Shown: in pieces, positions 24,307 to 31,015 of the stretch
Layout: each line of letters begins with the position of its first letter
Numbering within the stretch: the first letter of the stretch is position 1
DNA from: Acidimicrobiales bacterium
GTDB lineage: Bacteria; Actinomycetota; Acidimicrobiia; Acidimicrobiales; JADJXE01
Assembly: GCA_016716005.1 (NCBI GenBank)
Contig: JADJXE010000004.1
Location: forward strand, 1 to 35,143
Length of the DNA: 35,143 bases
Reading direction: 5' to 3'
Notes under the pieces: model-generated
What the model was told of the DNA's origin: nothing
The model's database searches: none
The model's input: only the letters and a program-made list of their open reading frames with translations
Position numbers and translations under genes: made by a program

Positions 24307-25158
24307 TCAGGCGGCGAGCCGGACGGGTAGACCCTCAACCGCCTGCCGACCCGCCACCCTCGACCACTGCGCGTACAACGCAGCCATCTCCAACGACTCA
24401 TGCCCGAGCAGCTCCTGCACCACCCGCAGGTCATGGCACTGCGCGTACAGGTTCGTCCCGAACCAGTGGCGCAGACTGTGCGCCGAGTCCGAGACGCCCA
24501 ACGACCGCAGATACCAGTTCACCCTGCGCGACACCTGCGACGGCGTGAACGGCTGGCCGTCCGACCGGACGAACAGGCGGCCCGAGCCGGGCAGTCCGGC
24601 CGCCCGCAACGCCATCAGCACCAGCGGATGGGCGGGCACGATCCGCTCCCGGCCGCCCTTGCCGCACACCCGCAGAACCGGCAGCCCACCCGAGTCGGCC
24701 ACGTCGCCCCGCTCCAACCCGGCAACCTCAGCGCAGCGCAGCCCGGCGTACGCCATGAGCAGCAGCCACGCCCGCATCTGCGGGTCGGCCAGCCGCACGG
24801 CGACGTCCAGGTCGGCGTCGCCGATGGGACGTGGCAGCCCACGGCGCACCCTCGGCCGGACCACACCGACCGTCGGATCGGCCGGGCAGGCGCCCACGTC
24901 GACCGCCCACCGGTAGAAGCCGTGGAGCGTCGAGATGAGCCAGCGGCGGTAGCGGGCCGACGGGACGCCACGGCCGGTGACGTCGTGGCGGCTGTCCAGC
25001 CAGGCTTCGACGTCGCTGTTGGTCGCCGCGCACGGGCAGCCGTCGAGCCACCGCTGCCATGCCCGCAGCGTGTCACGGCGCCGTTCTATGGTGCTGACGG
25101 TGAGCCCTCGCCGCCGCTCCCACTGTTCGTAGCCGACGAGCAGGTCGCTGGTGCACAT
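24307..25158 (-). CDS. int: Tyrosine integrase
   Basis: A 283-residue site-specific recombinase that inserts and excises the prophage. Residues 1-95 are a SAM-like core-binding domain (VGYEQWERRRGLTVSTIERRRDTLRAWQRWL). The catalytic domain shows R141 (AGLRCAEVAGL), K167 (GKGGRERIVP), H227 and R230 (HSLRHWFGTNLY), H253 (LLGHESLEMAALY) and nucleophile Y262. All six active-site residues are present. ATG has GGGAGGG upstream. It is short and lacks an N-terminal arm-binding domain, so arm-type sites may be simple. It faces away from the HTH regulator at 25234. attP is expected nearby, but I could not identify a core. Confidence 0.93.
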   Translation of the reverse strand: MCTSDLLVGYEQWERRRGLTVSTIERRRDTLRAWQRWLDGCPCAATNSDVEAWLDSRHDVTGRGVPSARYRRWLISTLHGFYRWAVDVGACPADPTVGVVRPRVRRGLPRPIGDADLDVAVRLADPQMRAWLLLMAYAGLRCAEVAGLERGDVADSGGLPVLRVCGKGGRERIVPAHPLVLMALRAAGLPGSGRLFVRSDGQPFTPSQVSRRVNWYLRSLGVSDSAHSLRHWFGTNLYAQCHDLRVVQELLGHESLEMAALYAQWSRVAGRQAVEGLPVRLAA

Positions 25159-25180
25159 CCCACCCTCCCTACCTCTAGTT

Positions 25181-25225
25181 TACGACCGAACAGGCGACTT
25201 GACGGTGTTGCGCTGGTCGTATAGA
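25181..25225. promoter_or_regulatory. Divergent promoter/operator region
   Basis: The 75 bases between integrase and HTH gene contain TACGACC (25181-25187) and its inverse GGTCGTA (25215-25221). The right copy runs into TATAGA (25220-25225), a likely -10 with TTGACG (25199-25204) upstream at a short 15-base spacing. On the other strand GGTCGTA runs into TAAACT, a likely -10 for the integrase side. So the same 7-mer abuts both -10 elements, the layout of two operators for one repressor. The promoter assignments are by eye. Confidence 0.6.
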
Positions 25226-25233
25226 AAGGTCCC

Positions 25234-25506
25234 ATGACGCAGCAGCAGGAGGTCAAGCGGTTGCGGGAGCTGGTAGCCGCCGAGGTGCGGGCGACGATGG
25301 CCCGCCAGCAGGTCACGCAGGTCATGTTGAGCCACGACATGGACCGCAGCCAGGCGTTCCTCAGCCGCCGGCTGACCGGCGAGGTCGCCTTCGACTTGGA
25401 CGACCTGGAGCTGATCGCCGGCCTGCTCGGCGTGCCTGTGGCTGATCTGTTCCCGCCGGCCCTGTTCAGAAGTTCGAGTTTCTCGCATGACCGGCGGACC
25501 GCATGA
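25234..25506 (+). CDS. XRE-type HTH regulator (repressor or Cro)
   Basis: A 90-residue protein with a helix-turn-helix at about residues 25-75 (QVTQVMLSHDMDRSQAFLSRRLTGEVAFDLDDLELIAGLLGVPVADLF), the familiar Cro/CI XRE pattern. The N-terminal helix is charged (EVKRLRELVAAEVRATMARQ). It has no C-terminal cleavage or dimer domain, so it is not a LexA-type repressor. It starts next to the paired GGTCGTA sites and is the only clear candidate immunity regulator in the window. AAAGG precedes ATG. Confidence 0.82.
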   Translation: MTQQQEVKRLRELVAAEVRATMARQQVTQVMLSHDMDRSQAFLSRRLTGEVAFDLDDLELIAGLLGVPVADLFPPALFRSSSFSHDRRTA

Positions 25507-25736
25507 GCAGGTGGCTGGTGGTGAGGCCGGACCGGCGGGTCGTCTGCCGCACTGAGCAGGCCGTCGCCCTCGCCATCAAGACGAGCCCCGGTCTGGTCCG
25601 GGTGGTCGAGCTGGACGTCGTGACCGGCGGCGGAGGCGCGCACGGCAGCCGTCCCGCCGCCGGTCAGGGCGCCCGGCCGATGGCCTCCTCCTCGTCCCCC
25701 GGGGCGAACCACCGGGCCGGGCGCCCACCCGCCTGA
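25503..25736 (+). CDS. Hypothetical protein coupled to the HTH gene
   Basis: A 77-residue protein starting in the stop of the HTH gene (ATGA). Residues 1-40 look folded (RWLVVRPDRRVVCRTEQAVALAIKTSPGLVRVVELDV); the rest is Gly/Ser/Ala/Pro-rich and probably disordered. No family recognised. Coupling suggests it works with, or is controlled with, the regulator. Confidence 0.55.
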   Translation: MSRWLVVRPDRRVVCRTEQAVALAIKTSPGLVRVVELDVVTGGGGAHGSRPAAGQGARPMASSSSPGANHRAGRPPA

Positions 25737-25747
25737 ACACAGCCAGA

Positions 25748-25789
25748 ACCCCCGCCGCCCAGCGATCCAACACGAAGGGCGACGGGGGT
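25748..25789 (+). terminator. Hairpin between regulator and ParB-like operon
   Basis: ACCCCCG (25748-25754) pairs with CGGGGGT (25783-25789), and inside it GCCC (25757-25760) with GGGC (25777-25780), separated by a two-by-two internal loop; the apical loop is 16 bases. It lies 12 bases after the stop at 25736 and before the ribosome site of the next gene. It may terminate or attenuate transcription. Confidence 0.5.
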
Positions 25790-25811
25790 CCGATGACGAA
25801 AGGGATTCTAG

Positions 25812-26867
25812 ATGACCGACGCCAGCGGGGAGCACGCCCCCCGGGCGCAACGCGACCTCGACGACATCGTCATCGACCCCACCATCTACCCCCGCAGCGC
25901 GGTGGACGATGCGACGGTCGAGCGGTACGCCGACGCCATCAGCGTCGGCGACACCCTGCCGGCCATCGTCATCGAGCGCGGCACCGGCCGCATCCTCGAC
26001 GGCAGGCACCGCCTCGACGCCCACCGCGCCCTCGGACTGGCTCAGATCGACATCGAAGAGGTCGACGTGCCAGCCGGCATGACGGCCAAGCTCTACGCCG
26101 CGTCGCTCTCCGCACGCCACGGCCTGCCGCTGTCTGACGGGGATGCCCGGGCTCTCGCCCGCGACCTGTACGACGCCGATCCTGACACCTCGGTTGTCGC
26201 TGTTGCCAAGGCTCTTGGTCGTGCTCGCAAGACGGTGGAGGGCTGGGTTGCCGACATCGCCGAGACCCGGCGCCAAGCCGAGGCCCGCCAGCGCGAGGTC
26301 CGCCGCTACGTCGCCCTCCTGCTGGTCGAGGCCGGCTGGACCCAGGCCAAGGTCGCGGAGCACCTGGCCCTCGACCGCTCGCGCATCAGTCAGATGGTGA
26401 GTGAGGGAGATGTCGCCCTCATTCAACTGGACGAGGGCGTACTGCGCGACGCGGTCGCTGCCGCTCCCATCGACGTCTCAGCCATCGCCGAAGGCTGGCG
26501 TCACGCCCGCCTGTTCGCCCACTGGACCGACAGCGAACGCGACCTCCTCAAGCGGCTCCGCTCCGGCGAGACCGTCGTCGTCAACATGCACGACAGCGGC
26601 CACCCTCGCCTCTGGCGCTGGGCCGAACAGGCCGGCCTGGCCGCCCGCATCGACCGGCGCACCGAGTTCGGCAACCCGTTCCTCCTCCCCGGCGACGGCG
26701 ACCGGCGCACCGTCTGCGACGCCTTCGAGACCCACTACTGGTCCCACAAGCCCAGCCTTCACGCCAAGATCGCCGACCTGCGCGGCAAGGCCCTCGGCTG
26801 CTGGTGCGCCCCGGCCCGCTGCCACGGCGACTTCCTCGCCGACGTGGCCGAAGGGATCACGCCGTGA
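25812..26867 (+). CDS. ParB-like nuclease/CTPase fold fused to DUF4326
   Basis: A 351-residue two-part protein. Residues about 12-105 form a ParB/Srx-like domain (IVIDPTIYPRSAVDDATVERYADAI; LDGRHRLDAHRALG, where most ParB have GHRR). Two helix-turn-helix segments follow (TSVVAVAKALGRARKTVEGWV; GWTQAKVAEHLALDRSRISQMV). Residues about 255-348 are DUF4326: VVNMHDSGHP, IDRRTEFGNPF, LRGKALGCWCAPARCHGD, with its Cys/His cluster. DUF4326 has no settled function to my knowledge. It starts at ATG 25812, heads the rightward operon, and its stop overlaps the next gene. Confidence 0.85.
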   Translation: MTDASGEHAPRAQRDLDDIVIDPTIYPRSAVDDATVERYADAISVGDTLPAIVIERGTGRILDGRHRLDAHRALGLAQIDIEEVDVPAGMTAKLYAASLSARHGLPLSDGDARALARDLYDADPDTSVVAVAKALGRARKTVEGWVADIAETRRQAEARQREVRRYVALLLVEAGWTQAKVAEHLALDRSRISQMVSEGDVALIQLDEGVLRDAVAAAPIDVSAIAEGWRHARLFAHWTDSERDLLKRLRSGETVVVNMHDSGHPRLWRWAEQAGLAARIDRRTEFGNPFLLPGDGDRRTVCDAFETHYWSHKPSLHAKIADLRGKALGCWCAPARCHGDFLADVAEGITP

Positions 26868-27613
26868 TCCTCGAGGACTTCGTGATGCTCGGCAAGACGG
26901 TCCCCGAACCGAAGAGCGACGGGCGCGTGTTCGTCTGCTCGGCCGGCTACAGCGACGAGCTGCGCGGCCTCGTCCGCATCTACCCGCTTGGCCGTCATGC
27001 CGCCCCGAGACGCTGGAGCGTCAACACGGTGCGCCTGGAGCGCAACCCGGAGGATCACCGCGCCGAGTCATGGAAGATCGCCGGTGACCGGACCGCCGGT
27101 GCTCACGAACGGATCAACGAGGGCTTCGAGTCCGTCGGCCAGTTGGCCGAGCGTGAGCGTCCACTGCGGCTCAAGAGGACTGTGGTCTCCTCGATCGCGG
27201 AGGCCAACGCCAGGCGCCTGTCGCTCGCCATCATCGAACCGACCGAGGTCGAGCTCTTCTTCGAGCACAATCCCGACTCGCCCGACTCGCCGCAGTTGCG
27301 CCTGTTCGAGGCGGGCGCGTCTGTCGTGTCGGGCGCCAAGCGGTTCCCGTTCATCCCTCGTCTGCACTTCCACGATGAGGACGGCGAGCACCAGTTGATG
27401 CTGCGCGACTGGGGCTGCTTCGAGTTCATGCGGAAGAACGGTGACGACCGTCGGTTCGGCCTCGTCGAGGCGCTGCACCTCGACGGCACCGTTTCGCTGC
27501 TCGTCGGGAACCTCAACAACCAGCGGACCGCCTGGCTGGTCATCAGCGTCTTGCGTGGACTCCGAACCGCAGACCAGCCGCCCCTGCCCCTTGAGATCGG
27601 AGCAACCGCATGA
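26864..27613 (+). CDS. Unknown protein coupled to ParB-DUF4326
   Basis: A 249-residue protein starting at GTG 26864 in the previous stop; ATG 26885 (MLGKTVPEP) is an alternative. It begins LGKTVPEPKSDGRVFVCSAGYSDELRGLVRIYPLG, then RRWSVNTVRLERNPEDHRAESWKI and GAHERINEGFESVGQL; C-terminal WGCFEFMRKNGDDRRFGLVEALHLDG. The mix of strands and helices suggests a folded enzyme or nucleic acid-binding protein, but I cannot name the family. Codon use is less extreme than its neighbours (more A/T third bases), which may mean recent arrival. Its overlap with the ParB-DUF4326 gene suggests joint function. Confidence 0.7.
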   Translation: MILEDFVMLGKTVPEPKSDGRVFVCSAGYSDELRGLVRIYPLGRHAAPRRWSVNTVRLERNPEDHRAESWKIAGDRTAGAHERINEGFESVGQLAERERPLRLKRTVVSSIAEANARRLSLAIIEPTEVELFFEHNPDSPDSPQLRLFEAGASVVSGAKRFPFIPRLHFHDEDGEHQLMLRDWGCFEFMRKNGDDRRFGLVEALHLDGTVSLLVGNLNNQRTAWLVISVLRGLRTADQPPLPLEIGATA

Positions 27614-27840
27614 CGACCGATGACACGGCCCGGCTGGTGGAGGCGCTCGACAGGCTGGCCGGCCAGGGCATCAACGGTGAAGCGTTGCTGCTCCACCAGG
27701 CGCATGTGGCGCTCTGCGCTTACCGGCGCTACGAGCAGATGGCCGGCGACGATCCCGACTTGGCTGCGGCGTGGGTCGACATGACCTCGCGCAGCGTCAC
27801 CTACTGGGCGCTCGTCGACGGCGACGAGGTGGCGTCGTGA
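27610..27840 (+). CDS. Hypothetical protein, α-helical
   Basis: A 76-residue protein starting in the preceding stop (ATGA). Mostly helical (TARLVEALDRLAGQGINGEALLLHQAHVALCAYRRYEQM). No motif recognised. It belongs to the tightly coupled early operon. Confidence 0.6.
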   Translation: MTTDDTARLVEALDRLAGQGINGEALLLHQAHVALCAYRRYEQMAGDDPDLAAAWVDMTSRSVTYWALVDGDEVAS

Positions 27841-28034
27841 ACCGGCCCACGCTCGATGATGCTGCGGGCCGCACCCTGGTGCGTCTGCCCGACGGCAGGG
27901 CCGCCCGCCTCGCTGTCCTCCCGGTGCGGGCCGGGCAGGTCGACTGGCAGCGCAAAGCCCGGGTCATCCTCCCGTCCGGTGCGTGGCTGGCCGTGCCGGC
28001 CTGGCAGCTGGAGGTCGTCGATGTTGACGCGTGA
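27837..28034 (+). CDS. Hypothetical small β-rich protein
   Basis: A 65-residue protein with GTG start over the preceding stop. β-like segments TLVRLPDGRAARLAVLPVRAG and ARVILPSGAWLAVPAWQLEVVDV. Resembles small SH3-like phage proteins, but the family is not recognised. The next gene starts inside it. Confidence 0.55.
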   Translation: MNRPTLDDAAGRTLVRLPDGRAARLAVLPVRAGQVDWQRKARVILPSGAWLAVPAWQLEVVDVDA

Positions 28035-28350
28035 CGCCGACGGCTACGAGGACCTCGACCCGCAGCTGGCGGACAGGACGTGGTGCAGCGTGCACCGGCT
28101 CGCCAAGGTGCCCGTTGAGCAGTTGGACTCGGGCCGGCCGTTGCACCTGCCGGACCCGACCGGCGGGCCGACCGTCTGCGCCCGCTGCTGGTTCGACGCT
28201 GAGGACGCAGCCCTGCGCCCGCCGCCCGTGGAGCCGCCCGGCGACACCGACTGCGTCATCTGCGGCGCCGACACGCAGGGCTGGGGCTACTGCCCGCGCT
28301 GCGAATACGACGAGGACGACAAGCGGTTCGACGACAGGAGCCCACAGTGA
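28021..28350 (+). CDS. Zinc-ribbon protein, early region
   Basis: A 109-residue protein with GGAGG before ATG 28021. Three Cys pairs: C-S-V-H (with H), CARC near residue 54, and CVICGADTQGWGYCPRCEYD near 78-96, the last a clear four-Cys zinc ribbon. Acidic C-terminus (DEDDKRFDDRS). Possibly DNA- or protein-binding; function unknown. Its stop overlaps the Rad52-like gene. Confidence 0.65.
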   Translation: MLTRDADGYEDLDPQLADRTWCSVHRLAKVPVEQLDSGRPLHLPDPTGGPTVCARCWFDAEDAALRPPPVEPPGDTDCVICGADTQGWGYCPRCEYDEDDKRFDDRSPQ

Positions 28351-29030
28351 ACCCGGAGCAGGCCGCCAAGCTGCGAGCGCCGTTCCCGGCAGGCCAGGTC
28401 GGCCGCTTGGACCGTGGCCGCGGCGTCGTCCTCGACTACGTCGGTCACGGCGCCGTACGCAGCCGACTGCTCGAGGTCGACCCGGGCTGGCAGTGGGAGC
28501 CCGTCAGCTGCGACGAGCACGGCCTGCCACGTTTCGACGTGAACGACCGTGGCCTGCCGGTCGGCCTGTGGATCAGGCTCACGGTGTGCGGCGTCACCCG
28601 GTTGGGCTACGGCTCCTGCCCGGCCGGGCAGATCGACAGCCAGAAGGTGCTCGTCGGCGACGCCATCCGCAACGCCGCCATGTCCTTCGGCGTCGCGTTG
28701 GACTTGTGGATTCGAGGGCAGGCGGAGGACGACGAGCATGTCACCCACGGTGTCGTCGTCCCGGACGTGCTGCCTGCCGCGGAGCCGACACCGGCGCAGG
28801 TGCTGGCCCACACCATCCGCCACGAGTTGGACGCCGGGCAGCGCGACGCGTTGAAGGCGTGGTGCGCCCGGGAGAACATCCCGGCGGTCGTCGCGAAGAT
28901 GTCCGGCCGGCAGCAGGAGCGGGTCGCCAAGCTGATCGTCAGCGGCGACCTCGACCGGCTGGCTGTGGATGCCACGACGACGGTCGCGGCGCCGCAGGAG
29001 ACGACACGGGCGCCGGAGACGGCGGCGTGA
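28347..29030 (+). CDS. Rad52-like single-strand annealing protein
   Basis: A 227-residue protein starting at GTG. Residues about 20-130 match the Rad52/Rad22-type annealing fold of actinophages: VVLDYVGHGAVRSRLLEVDPGWQWEPV, GLWIRLTVCGVTRLGYGS, and KVLVGDAIRNAAMSFGVALDLW. The C-terminal part holds a small helical segment (ARENIPAVVAKMSGRQQERVAKLIV), often seen in these proteins, and a disordered Thr/Ala end. It pairs complementary single strands during phage recombination. It lies near VRR-NUC and HNH nucleases. Confidence 0.8.
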   Translation: MNPEQAAKLRAPFPAGQVGRLDRGRGVVLDYVGHGAVRSRLLEVDPGWQWEPVSCDEHGLPRFDVNDRGLPVGLWIRLTVCGVTRLGYGSCPAGQIDSQKVLVGDAIRNAAMSFGVALDLWIRGQAEDDEHVTHGVVVPDVLPAAEPTPAQVLAHTIRHELDAGQRDALKAWCARENIPAVVAKMSGRQQERVAKLIVSGDLDRLAVDATTTVAAPQETTRAPETAA

Positions 29031-29377
29031 GGCAGGAGCCGCTCGACCTGCTGGGCATGGCGCGGGCCTCCGATCCGGACACGTCGCACGAGGCGGCCCG
29101 CCGTGCGCAGGTGCGGGCCGGGACGAACCGGGCCCGCGCCCTCGTCGCCCACTGGTGCAGGCGTTCGGGGCTGACGGACTTCGAGCTGGCCGACGTGTGC
29201 CGGTCGGGGCAGACGTCGATCGGCAAGAGGCGCGGGGAGCTCGTCCGTCTGGGTCTGGTCGAGGCGACCACCGGCCGGCGGCCGTCCCCGACGGGGAGTC
29301 CCGCTGTGGTGTGGCGGATCACGCCTGAGGGCATCAGCGAGGCGGAACGCCTCATCGAAGAAGGAGTCCGACCGTGA
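29027..29377 (+). CDS. Winged-helix DNA-binding protein
   Basis: A 116-residue protein with GTG start over the previous stop. DPDTSHEAARRA...NRARALVAHWCRRSGLTDFELADVCRSGQTSIGKRRGELVRLGLVEAT...VVWRITPEG is the winged-helix pattern common in actinophage early regions, with recognition helix near SIGKRRGELVRLGLV and wing before VWRIT. Probably regulatory; target unknown. Confidence 0.75.
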   Translation: MRQEPLDLLGMARASDPDTSHEAARRAQVRAGTNRARALVAHWCRRSGLTDFELADVCRSGQTSIGKRRGELVRLGLVEATTGRRPSPTGSPAVVWRITPEGISEAERLIEEGVRP

Positions 29378-29679
29378 ACCCGGTGAAGATCAGCGGGGCG
29401 CCCCGCTCCGACAAGCGCGACGGCCTGGCCCATCTGGCCCACCTGGAGCTCGACGACGAGCTGATCGTCGTCGCCCGTGTGCGGGTGGCGCAGGTGACCG
29501 AGAAGACCAGCGACGACGGGGAGACCATCCGGACGTTGACCCTCCACCCGATCGAAGTGGAGGCCATCGACGACCTCGACGAGTCGAAGGCGCTGCTCGA
29601 CCGGCTGCGGGTCCTGCGGGCGTTGCGCTCCGGGCAGGACGGCCTGCCGTTCGACCCTGACACCGGGGAGGTGCGGTGA
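29374..29679 (+). CDS. Hypothetical early protein
   Basis: A 101-residue protein with AAGGAG before GTG. β-rich centre ELIVVARVRVAQVTEKTSDDGETIRTLTLHPIEVEAI and a C-terminal helix (DESKALLDRLRVLRAL). The family is unrecognised; conserved-looking small protein of the early operon. Confidence 0.6.
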   Translation: MNPVKISGAPRSDKRDGLAHLAHLELDDELIVVARVRVAQVTEKTSDDGETIRTLTLHPIEVEAIDDLDESKALLDRLRVLRALRSGQDGLPFDPDTGEVR

Positions 29680-30002
29680 GTCTCCGTTGGGGTTGGCCTC
29701 GGCAGGTGGTGAAGGCGGCGCCGCCGCGGCTCGACCCGACCGCCGTCGAGCTGCGCCTGCGGGCCGACCTGGCCCGCTTGGAGGGGGAGCTGACGGTCGC
29801 CAGGGCCGAACGTGACCTGGCGGTGAGCAACGCGCAGGGGTGGCAGCGGCAGTGCGACGCCATCTCCGGCGCGCTGGTCGAGGCGCGCCGCTCGGTGTGC
29901 ACCCATGGCGCCGACATGGTCCCTCGGGCCCAGGCGGTTGCCCTGGCGGCAGAGGTGGAGCGGCTGCAGCGCCTCGTCGAAGTGCCGCGGGTGACGCCGT
30001 GA
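29676..30002 (+). CDS. Coiled-coil hypothetical protein
   Basis: A 108-residue protein starting at GTG over the preceding stop. Residues 25-60 (VELRLRADLARLEGELTVARAERDLAVSNAQGWQRQCDAI) are a strong coiled coil; a second helix near 85-100 (ALAAEVERLQRLVE). No family recognised. Confidence 0.6.
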   Translation: MSLRWGWPRQVVKAAPPRLDPTAVELRLRADLARLEGELTVARAERDLAVSNAQGWQRQCDAISGALVEARRSVCTHGADMVPRAQAVALAAEVERLQRLVEVPRVTP

Positions 30003-31015
30003 GGCCGCTGGTGGCGGTGGCGACGCCGTTCACCACCGGACTGCTGGCCGACCTGGCCGACGTACTGAGGCATCGCCGTATGGCCGACGAGATCGTGGTG
30101 CTGGTCGAGGTGCTGCCGGACGGCAGCGGCCGGGTGCTGCTCGCCGTCGACGACGACCAGCCGGCAGCCGAAGACGAGGTCCCGCCGTGGGTCGCGACGT
30201 CATCGGCCTCCAGGGCGTCGGCGACGCTGGCGGATCAGGTCGCCGCCGAGATCGAGGCCGCCGTCGCCCCACCCGCTGTCCCGTCTTCTGTCCCGTCTTC
30301 TGTCCCGGCGAAGAAGAAGCCGGCGAAGCGTCAGCCCGCCCAGGGCGGTACGTGCCCGGAGTGCGAGGCGGGGCCGTTCACGCCGGTCGGGCTGGGTGTG
30401 CACCGGGCCCGCAAGCACGGCGTGAAGGGAGCCACCGTGCGGCCCGCCGCTGCACCCGGCTCCGTAGCTCAACTGGAGAGCGCCGGCCCAGCAACAACGG
30501 CCGGCGATGCGGGTTCGAGTCCCGTCGGAGCCACTGCGGGCGGGCTGGGATACGGCTGGCCGCTGCCCGTCCCAGCGAAGCAGCCGGGCCCGGTGCTCGA
30601 CCTGCCAGAGCTGCGACTGGTGGGCCGGCACTCCGACCGATCTGGCCCGCCACGCCCAGCGCGCCCACGGCCGGCAGCTGCGCCCTTCCGAACGGCGGCC
30701 GGTCACCGGCGACGAGCTCGACGACATGAAGGCCAGCCGATGACCGGCCTGGCGAGGCGGGGCCGCTGGCAGCTGCGCAAGGCCCGCCGCGCGGTGCTCG
30801 ACCGTTCGGGCGGGGCGTGCGAAGCGCGGATCGCGAGGGCGGCGTGCACGGGCCGCGCCGACCACGTCCACCACGTCCTGCCCCGCTCCGCCGGCGGCGG
30901 CGACACCCCCGAGGGCCTGCTGGCGGTGTGCCGCCGCTGCCACGACTGGATCCACGCCCACCCGGCGTGGGCCCGCCAGGTCGGCCTGCTCCGCTCCCGA
31001 TGGGAGGCACAGTGA
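29999..31015 (+). CDS. Zinc-finger protein; frame reads through a tRNA-like gene
   Basis: Starts at GTG in the preceding stop. Residues 1-60 form an acidic αβ region, followed by a Ser/Pro/Lys linker and one zinc finger at about 120-141 (TCPECEAGPFTPVGLGVHRARKHG, C-x2-C, H-x4-H). From 30458 the frame translates the tRNA-like element (SVAQLES..., a usual false translation of tRNA), then Arg/Pro-rich shadow sequence, then runs in frame into the HNH gene at 30740. The true coding part is probably 29999 to about 30457. RNase P cutting at the element would leave a non-stop message. Confidence 0.5.
   Translation: MRPLVAVATPFTTGLLADLADVLRHRRMADEIVVLVEVLPDGSGRVLLAVDDDQPAAEDEVPPWVATSSASRASATLADQVAAEIEAAVAPPAVPSSVPSSVPAKKKPAKRQPAQGGTCPECEAGPFTPVGLGVHRARKHGVKGATVRPAAAPGSVAQLESAGPATTAGDAGSSPVGATAGGLGYGWPLPVPAKQPGPVLDLPELRLVGRHSDRSGPPRPARPRPAAAPFRTAAGHRRRARRHEGQPMTGLARRGRWQLRKARRAVLDRSGGACEARIARAACTGRADHVHHVLPRSAGGGDTPEGLLAVCRRCHDWIHAHPAWARQVGLLRSRWEAQ
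30458..30533 (+). tRNA. tRNA-like gene with abnormal anticodon arm
   Basis: The acceptor arm pairs over all seven bases (GGCTCCG with CGGAGCC, then A). The D arm is GCTC/GAGC with GG in the loop, and the T arm GCGGG/CCCGT has loop TTCGAGT. T8, A14 and the T-loop bases are canonical. The anticodon arm is not: GCCGGCC (30482-30488) pairs with GGCCGGC (30499-30505) into a 7-base stem with a 10-base loop, CAGCAACAAC, that has no T and hence no U33. I cannot assign an anticodon. CCA is not encoded. It may be a non-decoding tRNA mimic or a decayed gene. Confidence 0.75.
30507..30743 (+). CDS. Zinc-finger segment, second half
   Basis: A 78-codon frame whose only ATG lies inside the tRNA-like gene; no ordinary start follows until near its end. 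After position 30534 it reads as real protein: RCSTCQSCDWWAGTPTDLARHAQRAHGRQL, a C-x2-C...H-x4-H zinc finger, and ends TGDELDDMKASR. Its stop overlaps the HNH start (ATGA), supporting expression. Removing exactly 30458-30533 joins it in frame and at a codon boundary to the zinc-finger gene from 29999. It is probably the second half of one older gene. Confidence 0.5.
   Translation: MRVRVPSEPLRAGWDTAGRCPSQRSSRARCSTCQSCDWWAGTPTDLARHAQRAHGRQLRPSERRPVTGDELDDMKASR
30740..31015 (+). CDS. HNH endonuclease, small
   Basis: A 91-residue protein. The ββα-metal core is clear: a Cys pair (ACEARIARAACTG), HVHHVLPRSAGGGDTPEGLLAVCRRCHDWIHAHP with the HH dyad, the Asn position replaced by Gly-Leu-Leu, and C-x2-C-H near the end. 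ATG 30740 overlaps the preceding stop. Such small HNH proteins occur in early regions as nicking or packaging-type nucleases; the exact role here is unknown. Confidence 0.82.
   Translation: MTGLARRGRWQLRKARRAVLDRSGGACEARIARAACTGRADHVHHVLPRSAGGGDTPEGLLAVCRRCHDWIHAHPAWARQVGLLRSRWEAQ

Noticed and set aside
24110..25224. + strand frames across the integrase gene
   Set aside because: The - strand integrase has all six active-site residues; the + frames are Pro/Arg/Thr-rich shadows.
30458..30533. The tRNA-like element as the attP site
   Set aside because: It is more than 5 kb from the integrase and is a complete fold, while attP sites usually hold only part of a tRNA gene close to int.
30534..30739. 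Frame-continuous zinc finger-HNH fusion protein from 29999 to 31015
   Set aside because: Between 30534 and 30739 this frame is Pro/Arg-rich filler, while the neighbouring frame holds a good zinc finger and ends in an ATGA overlap with the HNH start.
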